A DNA stretch of 64,000 nt, from the NCBI GenBank assembly GCA_009733775.1, contig WOGZ01000083.1, forward strand, positions 54,263 to 118,262. The letters run 5' to 3'. Under the pieces are notes generated by a model that was given only the letters and a program-made list of their open reading frames with translations, was not told the DNA's origin and ran no database searches. Numbering within the stretch: the stretch's first letter is position 1; the number at the start of each line of letters is the position of its first letter. Below are positions 12,048 through 23,760 of this stretch, one piece after another. The position numbers and the translations under genes were made by a program. This stretch comes from Alectoria sarmentosa. Lineage: Eukaryota; Ascomycota; Lecanoromycetes; Lecanorales; Parmeliaceae.

Positions 12048-15000
12048 GCGCATGATCGAAAGTGTGTATTGCGAAACGTCTGCATAGCCTTGCAGAATTG
12101 AATCGTCGCTTCTGGGTTGCTTTACATTTCGCCGGCAGATCTTCAAACAAACTTTGGCCCTGAAGCTCGAAATGTTTCATCGGTGACTCTTCGATACAAG
12201 CTATCGATAGCAGCTGGCTGGAACTTGATGTCGCAGATGTAAATCTAGTCTCGATTCAGATTCGTTTCGACTAAGGTGATGCGCATGGCTGTGCTGGCCA
12301 CAAGCGCAAGCGAGACTCACCGAGTATTTTTGACAAATACAACATAATTGAAAAGAAGGACAGCCTCTTTCGTTTCGAAGACCTGACTGAGGATTAGAGA
12401 AATAAGCAGAATCTATCGATGTGCGACCGACGCTCCAACTACAGGCATGCGCAAGCTTTCACCCATTCCGAAACCGACCGCGATTCTCTCTCAGGACAGC
12501 GCGCAGCTCTGCCGCTGAGCAGCCTTGTGAGGCTGGTAATTGTTTTGTTAAACAATGCTAGATAGCACCGTCATCACTTTCTCTCACAGTATAGATTTAG
12601 CATCGCCGCGGCAGCAGCTAGGCACTCCAAATTGCCCCCATGTTCCCATCGTGGTACCATTGGCGTATGTTCTTGGGAGCCAACTACTTCACGCACTTCT
12701 GGGCATCGTCAGCAGCTCAAACCATCACACGTTTGGGAGCAGTCTATTCGGGATATTGTTGGCCTGTACTTATGGGCATGGTGCAACAACACCGAGCCTT
12801 TCCATGTTGGCTTCCCCATCTTTTTGCGTTCATCTTTTCTGGGGACCGTTGAGCGGTCTTCCGCTTCATGCATGATACCTTGGTCCCGGGCACTGTGTGA
12901 GGTGGATTAGAGAAGGGTGTCTGTACAAAAGGATGGCATCACAGAAAAGGCGATCTTTTTCAATCACGGTGTGCATTCAAATTCAAAGGACCTTGTGAGA
13001 ATCGATTCATGCATTCTCATTACGCAATTAGTGAACACAATCTTGGTGAAATTTGGGGCAACCCATTGCCCCCATCATCTTCAAGCACGCTACATCTCCC
13101 TCCCAGCTCTTCCACCATTCTCTCCCGACATCATCTAAGCAGTAGGGTTCGGGTTCATCTGTGGATAAAAAGGTCAGCGAAATTCCATTCTTCGCACACT
13201 GAACTCTATTTCCTGTCTGCAACCACAAAGCCACAATTCCGTCCGAGCGTAGAGGGAAGCGGCTTATTTCACACACCTTCCTCTTTCCGCCAGTCATGGT
13301 AACATTCACGAATCGCCTGGTGTAGGTAATTCTCCTAATCATTTGTTAGAAAAAGTGTCATTCTATCTGTTATGGAGATATACTTTTTCGCGCGGCCCTT
13401 GGGTCTGTGATAAAGTTAGATCATGGTAGAGAGAAAGAGGCTAAAGGGAGAAACATGCGTCTTTTTTTTCTCTTGGGGTTCAACCTGCCACGACCAGATT
13501 CATCAGCACTCATCCTGCGACCCATCATGTGTATGTAGGCAGGTGAAATCATCCTGTAAGACATATAGGAGTGGATGGGGTCTCGTTCCCGGAGGCGTAG
13601 TGCCTTTGAAGGAGAAGCAGAGGGGCAGTGGACGGATCGGTATGGTACCTTTGGAGTCTGCGACTTGACCTTGCCTGCACGAGCAAGCGACCCCTAAGAG
13701 AGATGAGAGTCAGCAGGTGTTCCGTTGGGTCAGAGTGGTTCGAAGTGCTTACGTGCACTTTGCCCATTGTGGTGGTGTATTTGTTTCTGAGTTTCCAACG
13801 GCTTTGGTTCGCTTTGTGGGGCTCCTGCGTGGCGAGGAAGCTGTCAGTGTTGCTGCTCGGGGCAGGGCCAAAGCAGTAGAGCAAGTGCTGGATATAGCAA
13901 GGAAGCAAATTTGAGATAACTTACGATCACTGTGAGGTGATGTGGGTGAAGTGGATTTCGTCGAGGTCGAAGAAGGAAATGGGAGTCACAATTGTGGTGA
14001 AGTTCTTAGCGATACTACCTTAGTCATCCGGTCTTGGCGCGCCAAGAGAACATTTCAGTCGGCAAACCATCAAAAAAAAGTGGCAGTCTTTATTACTCCA
14101 AGGGGGTGCACCCCTGCCGACGACGGCATTTGCCAGTGATCTGGAGCGATTCATTTTGAAGAATGTTTCCACTCTTACGTGGTGTCATGTGCATACAGAC
14201 CCCTAGTCTACTATATTTTTTCACCACTGAAAAGTGTTCGTGGCGGGCCCATTGCGCCCTTCTCCGGCTTGCTGACTCCCATTGATATGCTGTCCAATTT
14301 CACGAAGAAGTGGACTTCTTGTTAGCGAGTAGTCCCAGAGCTCGAGCAGTGCACTGACAGGTGAAGAATGAAGGGGAGCCGCGTGGCGGTTCAGGATCAA
14401 ATCTTTGAGTCTAGCCATTCGTCTCGACTTCGCCGGCGGCGAGTACTCTCTTACTGTCCGTCGACGGGTGCCGGGACACTGTCATCAAGGTCGAGCAGAG
14501 AACGGTGAAGACCTCTAGAATTGTCCAGGGCAGTCCCTTGAAGACCGGTAAACACATCAAGAGCAGGAGCATTAGAATATCTGGAGACATTGGTGGCGCT
14601 GATGTCCGTGATGTTGGAAAGGCTGGGTCATGGTGGGTGTGTATTTGATGTCCAAGTCAAATCCACAAGGGTTGTTTGCACCAATTCCCAGGAATGGCCA
14701 CGTCACAATCTGGATGTAGCCCACCGTACCTTTAACGCCGTTTTCGGCCCAGTATAGAGTCACTGTAGAGCTTGTACGAGTGAAGGCCTTGACGACCTGG
14801 AGAGTACGTGGGTATAAACCACAGATAGCGAAAAGATACTGGAGAGTACTCGGAGCAGTGGCACGTGTAATCCGAATCCGCACGAATTTATTCATAATCT
14901 TCTGAACACAATTACTTTCCGAAGAAAACCGAGGTGCAATCCTTGTGTCATTCTGACCAAGGATCGTACAGCATTCATGTGCGTTGACTTCCAGTATATT

Positions 15001-16174
15001 CTCAAGATCTCCTGTCGCAGACCGCTCTTGAATCTCGGGCCCATAACACTGTTTTTAAGCACAGACCGACTGAAGCTGGGAGACAATTTTGATCCAGGTG
15101 AATTTAGATTGGTGGAAAGTGTAGATTCAGGCATAGGTAGGAGAAGGTCCGCAGGGATGTTTGCTGAGGAATACTTGAAAAAGGGATGTTGGTCTTGATG
15201 ATTGTTGGACGGGACTGTTGAAGCTAAAGGAAATACTTCAATATTGAAAGAAAGTAGAAGCCTTGTCGCAAATGCCTTAGCGGACGGGGAAATGAGATAG
15301 CTGCTCTTGGATGTTGCAAAGTACATGGAAAGTCTAAAGTTCAGGCGCAGAAAGGCTGTTCTATTCTCTGTGCTTGAGAAGGAAGCCTGAATTCTTTCAG
15401 AGATCCTGCCCCGGGGCCACAAAGTTGAAAAGAGGCATGGATAAGTTGTTACGATGTTCGCCAGCACCTACCTTGCCGGTATTTCCATACTTGTACGGAG
15501 ATGTATCCGCAGAGAAGACCAACAGATACTGGCTATTTCAGACAAACAGTATCCATCCTTCGGGTCGCACGGCTTTCAGGAGCTTCCCGAATCGAGGAAT
15601 ACAGTACATCTCCGGGGAAAGATTGGCATGATGCACAATTAAGACCAAGGCCGATGCTCGAGGTGACCTCGAGGACTGACTTTCTCTCAGGCTGGTGAGG
15701 AGCGACATGCCGCCTTTCTTCCCGCGCCTTGTAGGTCTTGGGAGTCTGCTCTTCGAGTGAGTCGTGATGCCAATATCTGGACCATTAGTCGTCATCCGGC
15801 ATGAATACCTCTAGGAATCTTGGCTTCTGGGGGAGACTTGGTCGACCAAAAAGAAGTAACAAGTGAACCAACTCGTGGAAATGGGCGAGTTGGAAAAACG
15901 AAAAGAATGATCAGCGGAAAGGCTTTGTCAAGCCACAGCCCCTCGAGTCGTCAGCCCTACAAAGAAACGATTGGATCTCCTTTTGCGTTGGTTGCTCTTC
16001 TTCACCAACGCCCAAACCTCCGATCTTGTTTGCTGTCCGACTACATATTTTGGCATCAACAGAACAGATCAACACAGTCCCCGGTCCTCCTCAAGGCCTC
16101 ACAGCTTCAACCCACCAGAAAATGCAAGCGGTCTCCAAGTTACAGCACCCAAGCAACATGTAACGAGCCCTCCA
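12048..16174. other. Intergenic region with unrecognised open frames
   Basis: Overlapping frames occur on both strands at 12.55-12.9, 13.0-13.3, 13.4-13.9 and 14.2-14.4 kb. On the minus strand 14572-15467 two frames lie end to end; the longer has no ATG before its 48th codon. None shows a motif I recognise, and no set joins through good splice sites. Decayed or lineage-specific genes cannot be ruled out. Confidence 0.35.
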
Positions 16175-16845
16175 ATGCCATCTACCCTCCCTTCCTCTAT
16201 ACCGGATTCGCAACTCGGTCTCTCCCAGTCCGAGCTTCATATTCTTCGCCAACACCAACAGATCGCCCTGTCTTCCGGTAGCTCCAGCGCCGCGCCGCAT
16301 TATGCCCACAGCACCACTTCTTCGCGCGGGCGCGGACATGCGCGCAGCTCCGCTTCAACTTCGAGAGCGGCGAGTGCTGCAAGCTCAGGGCAAGGGGGAG
16401 GTGGACGGCTGCTGTTGGATGCAGGAAGCTTGGCGGTATTGGGCAGTCACTTCGAGAGGTTGATGGGAGCAATTCAGAGCAGGGTCAATCATGTACGTTT
16501 CACAGCCCCATCCAAGAGAAAGGCGCAGCCTTGTTCTCCTTGATCTAGCTGTTCCATTCTCTTCGCCGCTTCATGCTCAGCGATGGCTTGCTCATACCTC
16601 TCTAGCTCACAGCGCAAACCCAACGCTCCACTCTCCACCAATCCTCTCGCGCTCACTCCTCCATCGCCTCGGCCGACGCTGAAATCGCCCGCTTCCGAGA
16701 CATCTTGCGCCAGATTGATGACCTCGAGACCGAGTTTGACAAAGTACGCCATATACGTGATATCGTCAAAGGCTTCCGGGCAAGGGTGGAGGGCTTGGAG
16801 AGAAGGGTAGATGGTAGGGGGACCGCTGTGAGAGGAAGGCGGTAA
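16175..16845 (+). CDS. BLOC-1/BORC subunit 2-like coiled-coil protein
   Basis: Two exons, 16175-16492 and 16606-16845, flank a 113-nt intron (GTACGT...CTCTAG, phase 0). The product is 185 aa. Residues 1-75 are Ser/Ala-rich and probably disordered. The rest is helical: GRLLLDAGSLAVLGSHFERLM, then ADAEIARFRDILRQIDDLE and KVRHIRDIVKGFRARVEGLE. This arrangement is what fungal proteins assigned to the BLOC1S2 family show, with the short heptad pattern at the C-terminus. In animals BLOC1S2 is shared by BLOC-1 and BORC, which act in endosome-lysosome biogenesis and positioning; a similar trafficking role here is inference. The open frame that continues past the intron donor is an artefact. The splice site was chosen because it restores the conserved helix in frame. 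Confidence 0.7.
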
Positions 16846-18160
16846 TCTTTTCGGATACGTTCTCGTTGAACATTTTTGTCACTCTGTATGGGGCGCTTTC
16901 AGCATTTTCTGTATCTTGGGGCTCTCCTTTTCGTCGGGTTTCCCGTCGACGTTTGTTTGATCTATACCCTTTAGAACGGACTAGCGCAAGCTACCAGAGG
17001 GACCTCAGACCCATTGTACTGGAAAGAGTATTGGGAGTTTGGGATTAATGTATCATCATTTCGGGCCTTTCGGGTTACTCTGGTATTCATTGGCGGGTCG
17101 ACATTTTCTATTCTTGTATATCATTCAGTGTTCCCGCTTCAATTTAGTGGTAGACTGTGACAAGGAGACATCGGACGTCGTCACCAATGCCTTCAAGCAC
17201 GACCCCATCCACCCTTTGAATTTTCTACATGCTCACCACCTGCTGTGCGTCTTTACACGCATCTCCTCCATCATCCTAATCCTCCTGCAGACGCGACACG
17301 CCCTCTTCAACGTCCACAGTCCACTATCAGTGTAGCACCTCCGATTGCTTTCAGCACCCATGATCCACAGCAGAGTACCTACCATTGGCAGAGTAGAGCG
17401 CACAACATGGCGGACACCCGAAAAAATGATGGGCATCAAGGCAGACTGGCATGATCCCAACATAGCCGTAACCCAGCAGATAGGTGTCCTAAGCAATGAG
17501 GCTACCTTGTGGTAGATGGTATCATGAGGCTCTGATTGCTTGGCGAATGGCCATGAAGCTTCGCAAGACTGGCGAGAGAGCGATGGTACTGGCTAGCAGT
17601 TCAACCTGTACGCAATACCAGAGGCTGAAGTTGCAGGCAGGAGGGACGTAATGGATCTGACGAGTGATGGCAAATTTGATGAATGGTACTGGTGTATCGA
17701 AAGATTGCAAGGGAAGCGTTTTAGTACATGGAGCGCACATCGAGAGTTCCGCTCCCCCATTCGAGCCCGCGAAGTCGAAGGGAAACGCACGACTGAACAA
17801 GAGGGGCTCATCGTCTAACAGACGGCATGGTTCTGAATCAGGCGTATCATTTTAATTGTTATAGCCTCTAGACGCAAGCTTTAGCTCTATCATCTCGACC
17901 CGCAGCACCTAAAGGTGCTGAAGTGCACAAGTAACCTGCTTTCAAAATGCATCATCTCTGGACTGGACCCAGCCAGAGAGCCCTTCCCATCACCTGGCAA
18001 CGCCCATTCAAAGAAACGCCTTCGCCATTACAAGAGGGTATAGAAGAATGCATTTTGAGACGCCTCAAGCGATCGGTGAAGAAATGATCGTTGCCAGCCG
18101 GTGTATGTACGTCGCTTCGGATCCTATGTAATTCATGACGCCGTCTAATGTGCACTGATT
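16846..18160. other. Intergenic, no gene seen
   Basis: This stretch lies between the 3' end of the BLOC1S2-like gene and the 3' end of the C2H2 gene (convergent). Only short overlapping frames on both strands, no motif and no RNA gene recognised. Confidence 0.45.
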
Positions 18161-19289
18161 CTATGTGCTCCCAGGACTTCCGCCGCCGTGACAGCCTCGC
18201 TCGTGCCTTTTCATGTTGCTTCTCACGCTGAAAGCTTTACCACAGCCTTTGTGGGGGCACAGGAATGGTTTCTCACCAGTGTGCGAGTGGCTATGGATCC
18301 TTAGACTAGATGGTCGAGAGAAAGCTTTGTTGCACACTTGGCAAACGTACCGATCCTGCGACTGGCCAGTAAAATTGGTTGAGGAGGATGGCGCGATGTA
18401 ATGATGGTGTTGGTGTTGCTGTTGCCATTGGCTGGGATTGTTCAGATCTATTGGAGATGCATCTTGAGAATTCGGAATTGAAGGGTTGGAGGCACTTGGA
18501 ACGTTGGGCGGCGGAAAGTTGTTCGGAAGCGGTCGCTGGTAGTACAATGTTTGCCCTCCTGTGACGGCCGGTGAGGGATATGAATAACTCGATCCTGCCG
18601 ATGGCGAAGGGGGGTAGGGTGAACTCTGGTATGGCGACTGTGTTGCTTGTGATGACGTTTGCCCAGGGTGCGTTGATGATGGAGGGGGTTGGCGCTGCTG
18701 GGTGGGGTCGGGATTGTTAATCGTGCCTCCAAAATACTGGGGGCCAGAGGTAGACGAGTGGGAAGATGTCGCAGAGGGAGACTGGTGGGAAGCGTCAAAA
18801 CCAAGCTGCGGGTCAATGGGAGGTGATGGCGGTACTGCATTTGGGTTGCTCACGGTTGGTTGACCGTATGTATGCGGTCGATGGCCTGCGGTTTGATGCT
18901 CGCCGCCTTGCGGTTGTTGCTCGATGGGCTGGCCTTCAGCATCCACTGCAAATCTGATGAGCTTCACATATCTACTTGCAATGGGAAGAGGACTTACGGT
19001 GCTGTTCATCGTTTGATGGCGGTACATCCATTCCGATGAGACTCTGAATGGAAGGTAGGGTGCGGAGGTTGTTCGGCTCGTCGATTGGTGGCGAGGGCGG
19101 GGGTTGAGGGGATCGTGTGTACACTGGTGACTGGCTTATGTATGGACTCGCTGTGAGGGCCGAGGCCATATCTTGCCTATGGTCGTGTAGGAGGCGCGCC
19201 CGAGGATTTGGAAAAGATTGGCTCGATCTTGGTGTGTCTTTCCGGCGGGGATTCTGTTGACCTCTATGAAGGAGGTTCGAAAGATTCAT
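18161..19289 (-). CDS. C2H2 zinc-finger transcription factor, two C-terminal fingers
   Basis: Minus strand, two exons 19289..18998 and 18945..18161. The 52-nt intron runs 18997..18946 (GTAAGT...TTGCAG). The protein is 358 aa. I chose the ATG at 19289 (MNLSNLLHR) because it is the first ATG in this frame; the frame extends upstream only from a GTG. Residues 80-290 are rich in Pro, Ser and Gln. Two tandem fingers close the protein: Cys299/Cys302/His315/His319 and Cys327/Cys332/His345/His350, with the standard TGEKPF linker. The RPSSLRIHSHSH and SVRSNMKRHERGCH helices resemble a widespread Pezizomycotina group that includes FlbC/Azf1-like regulators. Which member it is cannot be decided here. 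A further upstream exon is possible. Confidence 0.85.
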
Positions 19290-20306
19290 ATCTTCAGCAG
19301 GAGGACCGTCAGTCAATCCACACGTAGGAGGGAGCAAAGAAACGGATGGCCGAGGGGCAGCTAGGGACTGGAGCGCATGCACAGGAAAGATATGAGGGAG
19401 AGAGGCAGAGGGTGAGGATAGCTACAGAAGCACATGTCAGAGGGGCTACAACTTACAAGGGTCACAGTAATCCGAAAGGCTCCATTCACGGCGCGTCCCT
19501 CGAGCCTGTGCACTTCTCGCTTGCTTGCTTTTGCAACGCCGTTGACACTCTGCCGGAAAGAGGTGGAGCATCAACCGATCTCCAAGCACCAGTTGGAGTG
19601 GAGTCGTGGACTGGAGATCAAGATATGCCGGATTTTGACTAGAGCCCGGCCGGTCGAATCCCTGATGTCGCTCCCCGCTAGATCTTCAACGGGCTGCCGA
19701 CAAGACCAAGAGCTGGTGTGACGCTGAGTCGCTGACTGACCTTTGAGCCTATCTATCCATCCACTTGGAAGCGCAGGACCTGGACCGGAAGACAGAAGCC
19801 AGGAAACAGCAGGGGGAGGCAGCAGGAAGGGGGGGGGGGGGAGGGGGGTAACTTGGGAACTGGGTAACTTGGGAAGGGGGGCTGTGATGCTGAAAAGCGC
19901 GAGATGGGAGGTTCGGTTAGAAATGGCAAGGGGGCACCAGGGGGGGACTTTTGGGTAGATGGGTACGGGTAAGTTTTGATATTTCCTTTTCAGGGCGGTG
20001 TCACACAACCCAGCAGAGTGTTCGAGCCTAAACCGGCAGTGGCCCTCGTGGATTAGATGATGAAAATGGTCTCTCCGATGGCACTATCCCTGCTGAGGCC
20101 CGGGCGATCATAGAATTCTTCCGACTTGATCAGGTCGCAGACAGAGTCAGAGCGCTATAATACTGTAGGCTGCTCAGTTCTAGTTCTAGCCTTCTAGCCT
20201 TCTTGCCTTCTAGCCTTTTTCAGAGGGACCCGCGCGTCAAGTGGAGTTGAGTTCAGCAATTATTACTTGGTGGTTGTAGCGGTAGAAGTCGTAGTCGTAG
20301 TCGTAG

Positions 20307-20338
<32 letters not shown>

Positions 20339-23300
20339 ATAGTAGTAGTGGTGGTGGTGGTAGTGGTAGAAGTAGTAGTAGTAAGTCACAGTGTCGAAGA
20401 TGCAAGACGGTAAGCCCAAGCTTTCGGGGTTAGGAAGTTCGGATTCAGGAATTTGAATGTTGGCTTTTAACTTCGCCTAGCCGTTCCCCCCGGAATCACT
20501 TTGGAATCCGATCTTCATTCGCTCTCCCTGACGGCTTATGATACAAGAGGGATAGGGAAGGTGGCAAAAGGGAGGAAAAGGAAGGAAGAGAGGCAAAAGG
20601 AGCAAAATGCGTGGGCATTGTCGTCTACGTTACACTAATATGATAGACCCTTCCTCTCCCTCTCCCTCTCCCTCTTCCCTCGTCATTATGGGACTATTTC
20701 AATTCAGTATTCAGTATTCAGTATTCAGTATTCAGTATTCAGTATTCAGTAGTCAGTACGTAGACAGACCTATGCGCCTGGTAGTTGAAATGCATCAATG
20801 ATGCCAAGCTAAAAGAGCAAGATGGCCAGGCCAAGCTAGGAGGGAAGAGGGTAGATTTAACCTCGATGGGAACCCTTGGACACACTTTTACCGGCGCCCG
20901 GCTGATCGCTGGGATCGACATGTGTGCACGTTGACGATCGTCAAGATTGCACACAGAATGCAAGGCTTCTTTATTATTACTATCCTTATTATTCTAATTT
21001 TGATTATTATCATCTCGCCCCGTTATTATCCATTGTTACCCATTATTAAGGGTCTAAAGACTTTCTGCTCCAATCCTGTGGGCAATGGGCAGACCCCTTT
21101 TTGGCGGACTGAGGACATAAGTACTATGTAATATATGACTGCATTACGCCTCATTACATCATTACATCATTGATCGTCAAACGGCCAGAGAGGGAAGAAT
21201 GACAATCAAAACAATTTTGGGTGGGCGCGAGGAAGGTTGAAGTAGAGTTTTCTTCTGTCCCTTAACGATGGACAAGAAGACCGAGGACGACAGGTCAAGC
21301 AGTGCGACTGGGCCACAGGGCAAGATTTTAAAAGAGTGCCTGCGACCAAATTTCCCGATTATCAGGGCGATGTCGACTTGGAGAACAGAATAGGTAGAAT
21401 AGGTAGGATAGAAATGGACGGGACAGTGATGATCAATGCAAGCAGAACGGCCAGTCTCAAACATGCACATGGGTAGCGAATAGGGGAGCAACGGAAAAAT
21501 GCAGATCATATGCACCGCTCCATGATTACTTTTGCTCCTTCATTCTTTGCACATGCTCGCACCCATCGAGCCAAGGAGACTGCAGTAGTGGTATGTACGT
21601 ACGTATGTACCATGTATCATGTACCATGTACTACCTATGTACCTTGTGCTGTAGTCTGAATGTAGTAGTCCTAGTTCCTGATGATATGCATCCAATTGCC
21701 GAAGACCGTCGACCAAAACATGTCTAGGTAGCTTTGGGGCCACCAGGGCTACAGAACTACAGAGCTATAGCGCCAGGTACACCACTAATCAAGTACCCAC
21801 CACTGGATTTCATGCGGGAGGCTGTTCGTGCGCTGTTTCTGACGATGATCTGATCCATCATGCAGCCTGTCAAGTCAATCCTCCGAGACCTAGACCCGCA
21901 AACGTTTCAATGCCTCCCGCCTAGCTGCATTCCAAGTCCCATGCGCCGCGCATATACTACCTACCTTAGATACCCAAGGTACCTCCTACTTATTCCCGTT
22001 TGACTCCTGAGTGCTTGGCCTCCCTGGCTTCATTGTGAAAAAATTCCCTCTGCCTCGTCTACCATCATCATCGTGAAAAACTGAACGTACATGCCCAATC
22101 TCAGGTTTGCTTCATCTCTCGTACCCTCTTCGCTTACGTTCAGGGGCTATGGAAACAAGTGCCTCGTTCGAGCCAAACGGACCGTCTGCGCTTGGTTGTC
22201 TCATTTCGCCAATTCTGTCAATGTGCAGGACGTTGAGGCTGAAGCGCCCACTTCGGTCTGCTGCTGCGCTGCACTGCCCTTCAGAGACTTGAATGGCGCG
22301 CTTATAATTTTCTCATGCAGGTTGTTCAGGCCCCCAAGAGATAAAAGTCATGACCTGTCATTTTCTTCCATGCTTATTTCCGAGCAGCCAACATACGGTA
22401 TCTACGAATGGACTCGGCCCGACAGCATAGTGCCTGTCAGATGGACAAAGTGTCCCTCTCTGAGCTGGTCGATGCCATCTTCTCCCTCATCTCTCGAGGC
22501 TGCATTCTCTTTGACCCATCTCATCCTTGGACAATTTACACACGTTCAAGCTTCAAACCTAGCGAAAGCGTCAAGCATTGCGCGTCGGGGTAGGCTGTCG
22601 GAAAGCATTGACGTCTCGACCCCCGTGAACGATAGCTGGAGCTGCGTGGAACGCAACCCGGGATCGGAAACTTTCGATCCCCTCGAGCATTCTGCACCGC
22701 ACGTCACGAATCACGCAACGACATCAACGTTTTAGGAAGGGTCTGCTGCGAATTCAGCCGTTCCGGATCCCCATCAGGCTACATCTTTCAACCGCACCAG
22801 ACGATTGCCGCCCGAGGCACGAGCAGATCCACTTGCCTGCTTTTTGCATATCTACGGAGTACTGCAAGCCAGTCTGCGCATCCAATCAATCTTGTCGCCC
22901 TTTTGGGAACAAAAATGTCTACGAGGCAAAGTTTTGTGTGGACATGAGCTGGAATTCACGTTGCGGGATTTAGTGGAATGGTTTGATTATGATGACCACA
23001 AGGGAAAGTCAAACGCTTGATCCGGATGCTCGGAAAGATACTGCATCTACACCGCGAGTCTCGCCCCATGACGACTCGAGTCTCGATCGTCATGCTACCC
23101 TCCAGCGCCCTCGCAATCTGTGCCCTTCCAGATCACGACGAAGCTTTCTGTCGGTCCAGCCTTTCACCCGGCGCCTCAACTCGCTCCAAGATCCTAGCTA
23201 TGCTCCTCTGCTTTGGAGCGGGTTTCTGAAAACCAATGCGTGGAGGGCTTAGTCCCTCAGATATATGAGCCTAGTAAAGTGAAGTACCTGCAGAATAAAA

Positions 23301-23760
23301 ACGCAGTGTCATTAGTAACTCTCTCCACCTATCCTCATTTCTCCCCAGTTAAGCAATAAAGGGCATGAAAGATTCACATTCATAAGTTTATTGATGTTTC
23401 TGTAAACGCAAACTCACTCGCTTCCAATCCAGCATTTCCATTAGGATTTGCTCGCGTCCGTATTGAATGATGATGCGCCCGTTCAATGTTCCACATGCGG
23501 TGGTACGCCTGTGCTGTGATGCTGTACTGGGAAGGGAATATCTGGGTGCATGCTTGAGTGGCAATCGAGATCGGAGACCATCGGTCTTCTTATCGAGGGA
23601 AGGCGTGTGAAGATAGTCCCATTGACTAATGCTGTTATCAAGCTTCCACTCGCCTCCAATTCTACTTCGGAAGCGTGTCCCTTGAATATCAATTCCTTAG
23701 ATAGATGTGCTAGTGTCGGGACGTAATCGTAAGTCCTGATGACTGCTGCGTTAAGCTTCT
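19290..23760. other. Intergenic; simple repeats; no supported gene
   Basis: It contains a 13-G run near 19829-19841, a GTA/TAG microsatellite (about 20280-20385), a CCCTCT run (about 20662-20690), a TTCAGTA heptamer array (20703-20757) and GTACCATGTA-like repeats (about 21596-21640). Between 22091 and 23252 all three plus frames have long open stretches, including a 214-codon ATG frame (22091-22735), but no motif and no clean splicing. It may be a decayed gene or noise. Confidence 0.4.
20703..20757 (+). repeat. TTCAGTA heptamer tandem repeat
   Basis: The 7-bp unit TTCAGTA runs about seven times without change, with a decayed copy at the end (GTCAGTA). It sits in an intergenic stretch just after a CCCTCT-rich run. 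Confidence 0.9.

Noticed and set aside
14892..15467. 191-codon minus-strand frame
   Set aside because: Begins with GTG; the first ATG is 48 codons in, and no motif or splice partner was found.
20237..20419. Minus-strand frame with a long Tyr run
   Set aside because: Produced by the GTA microsatellite.
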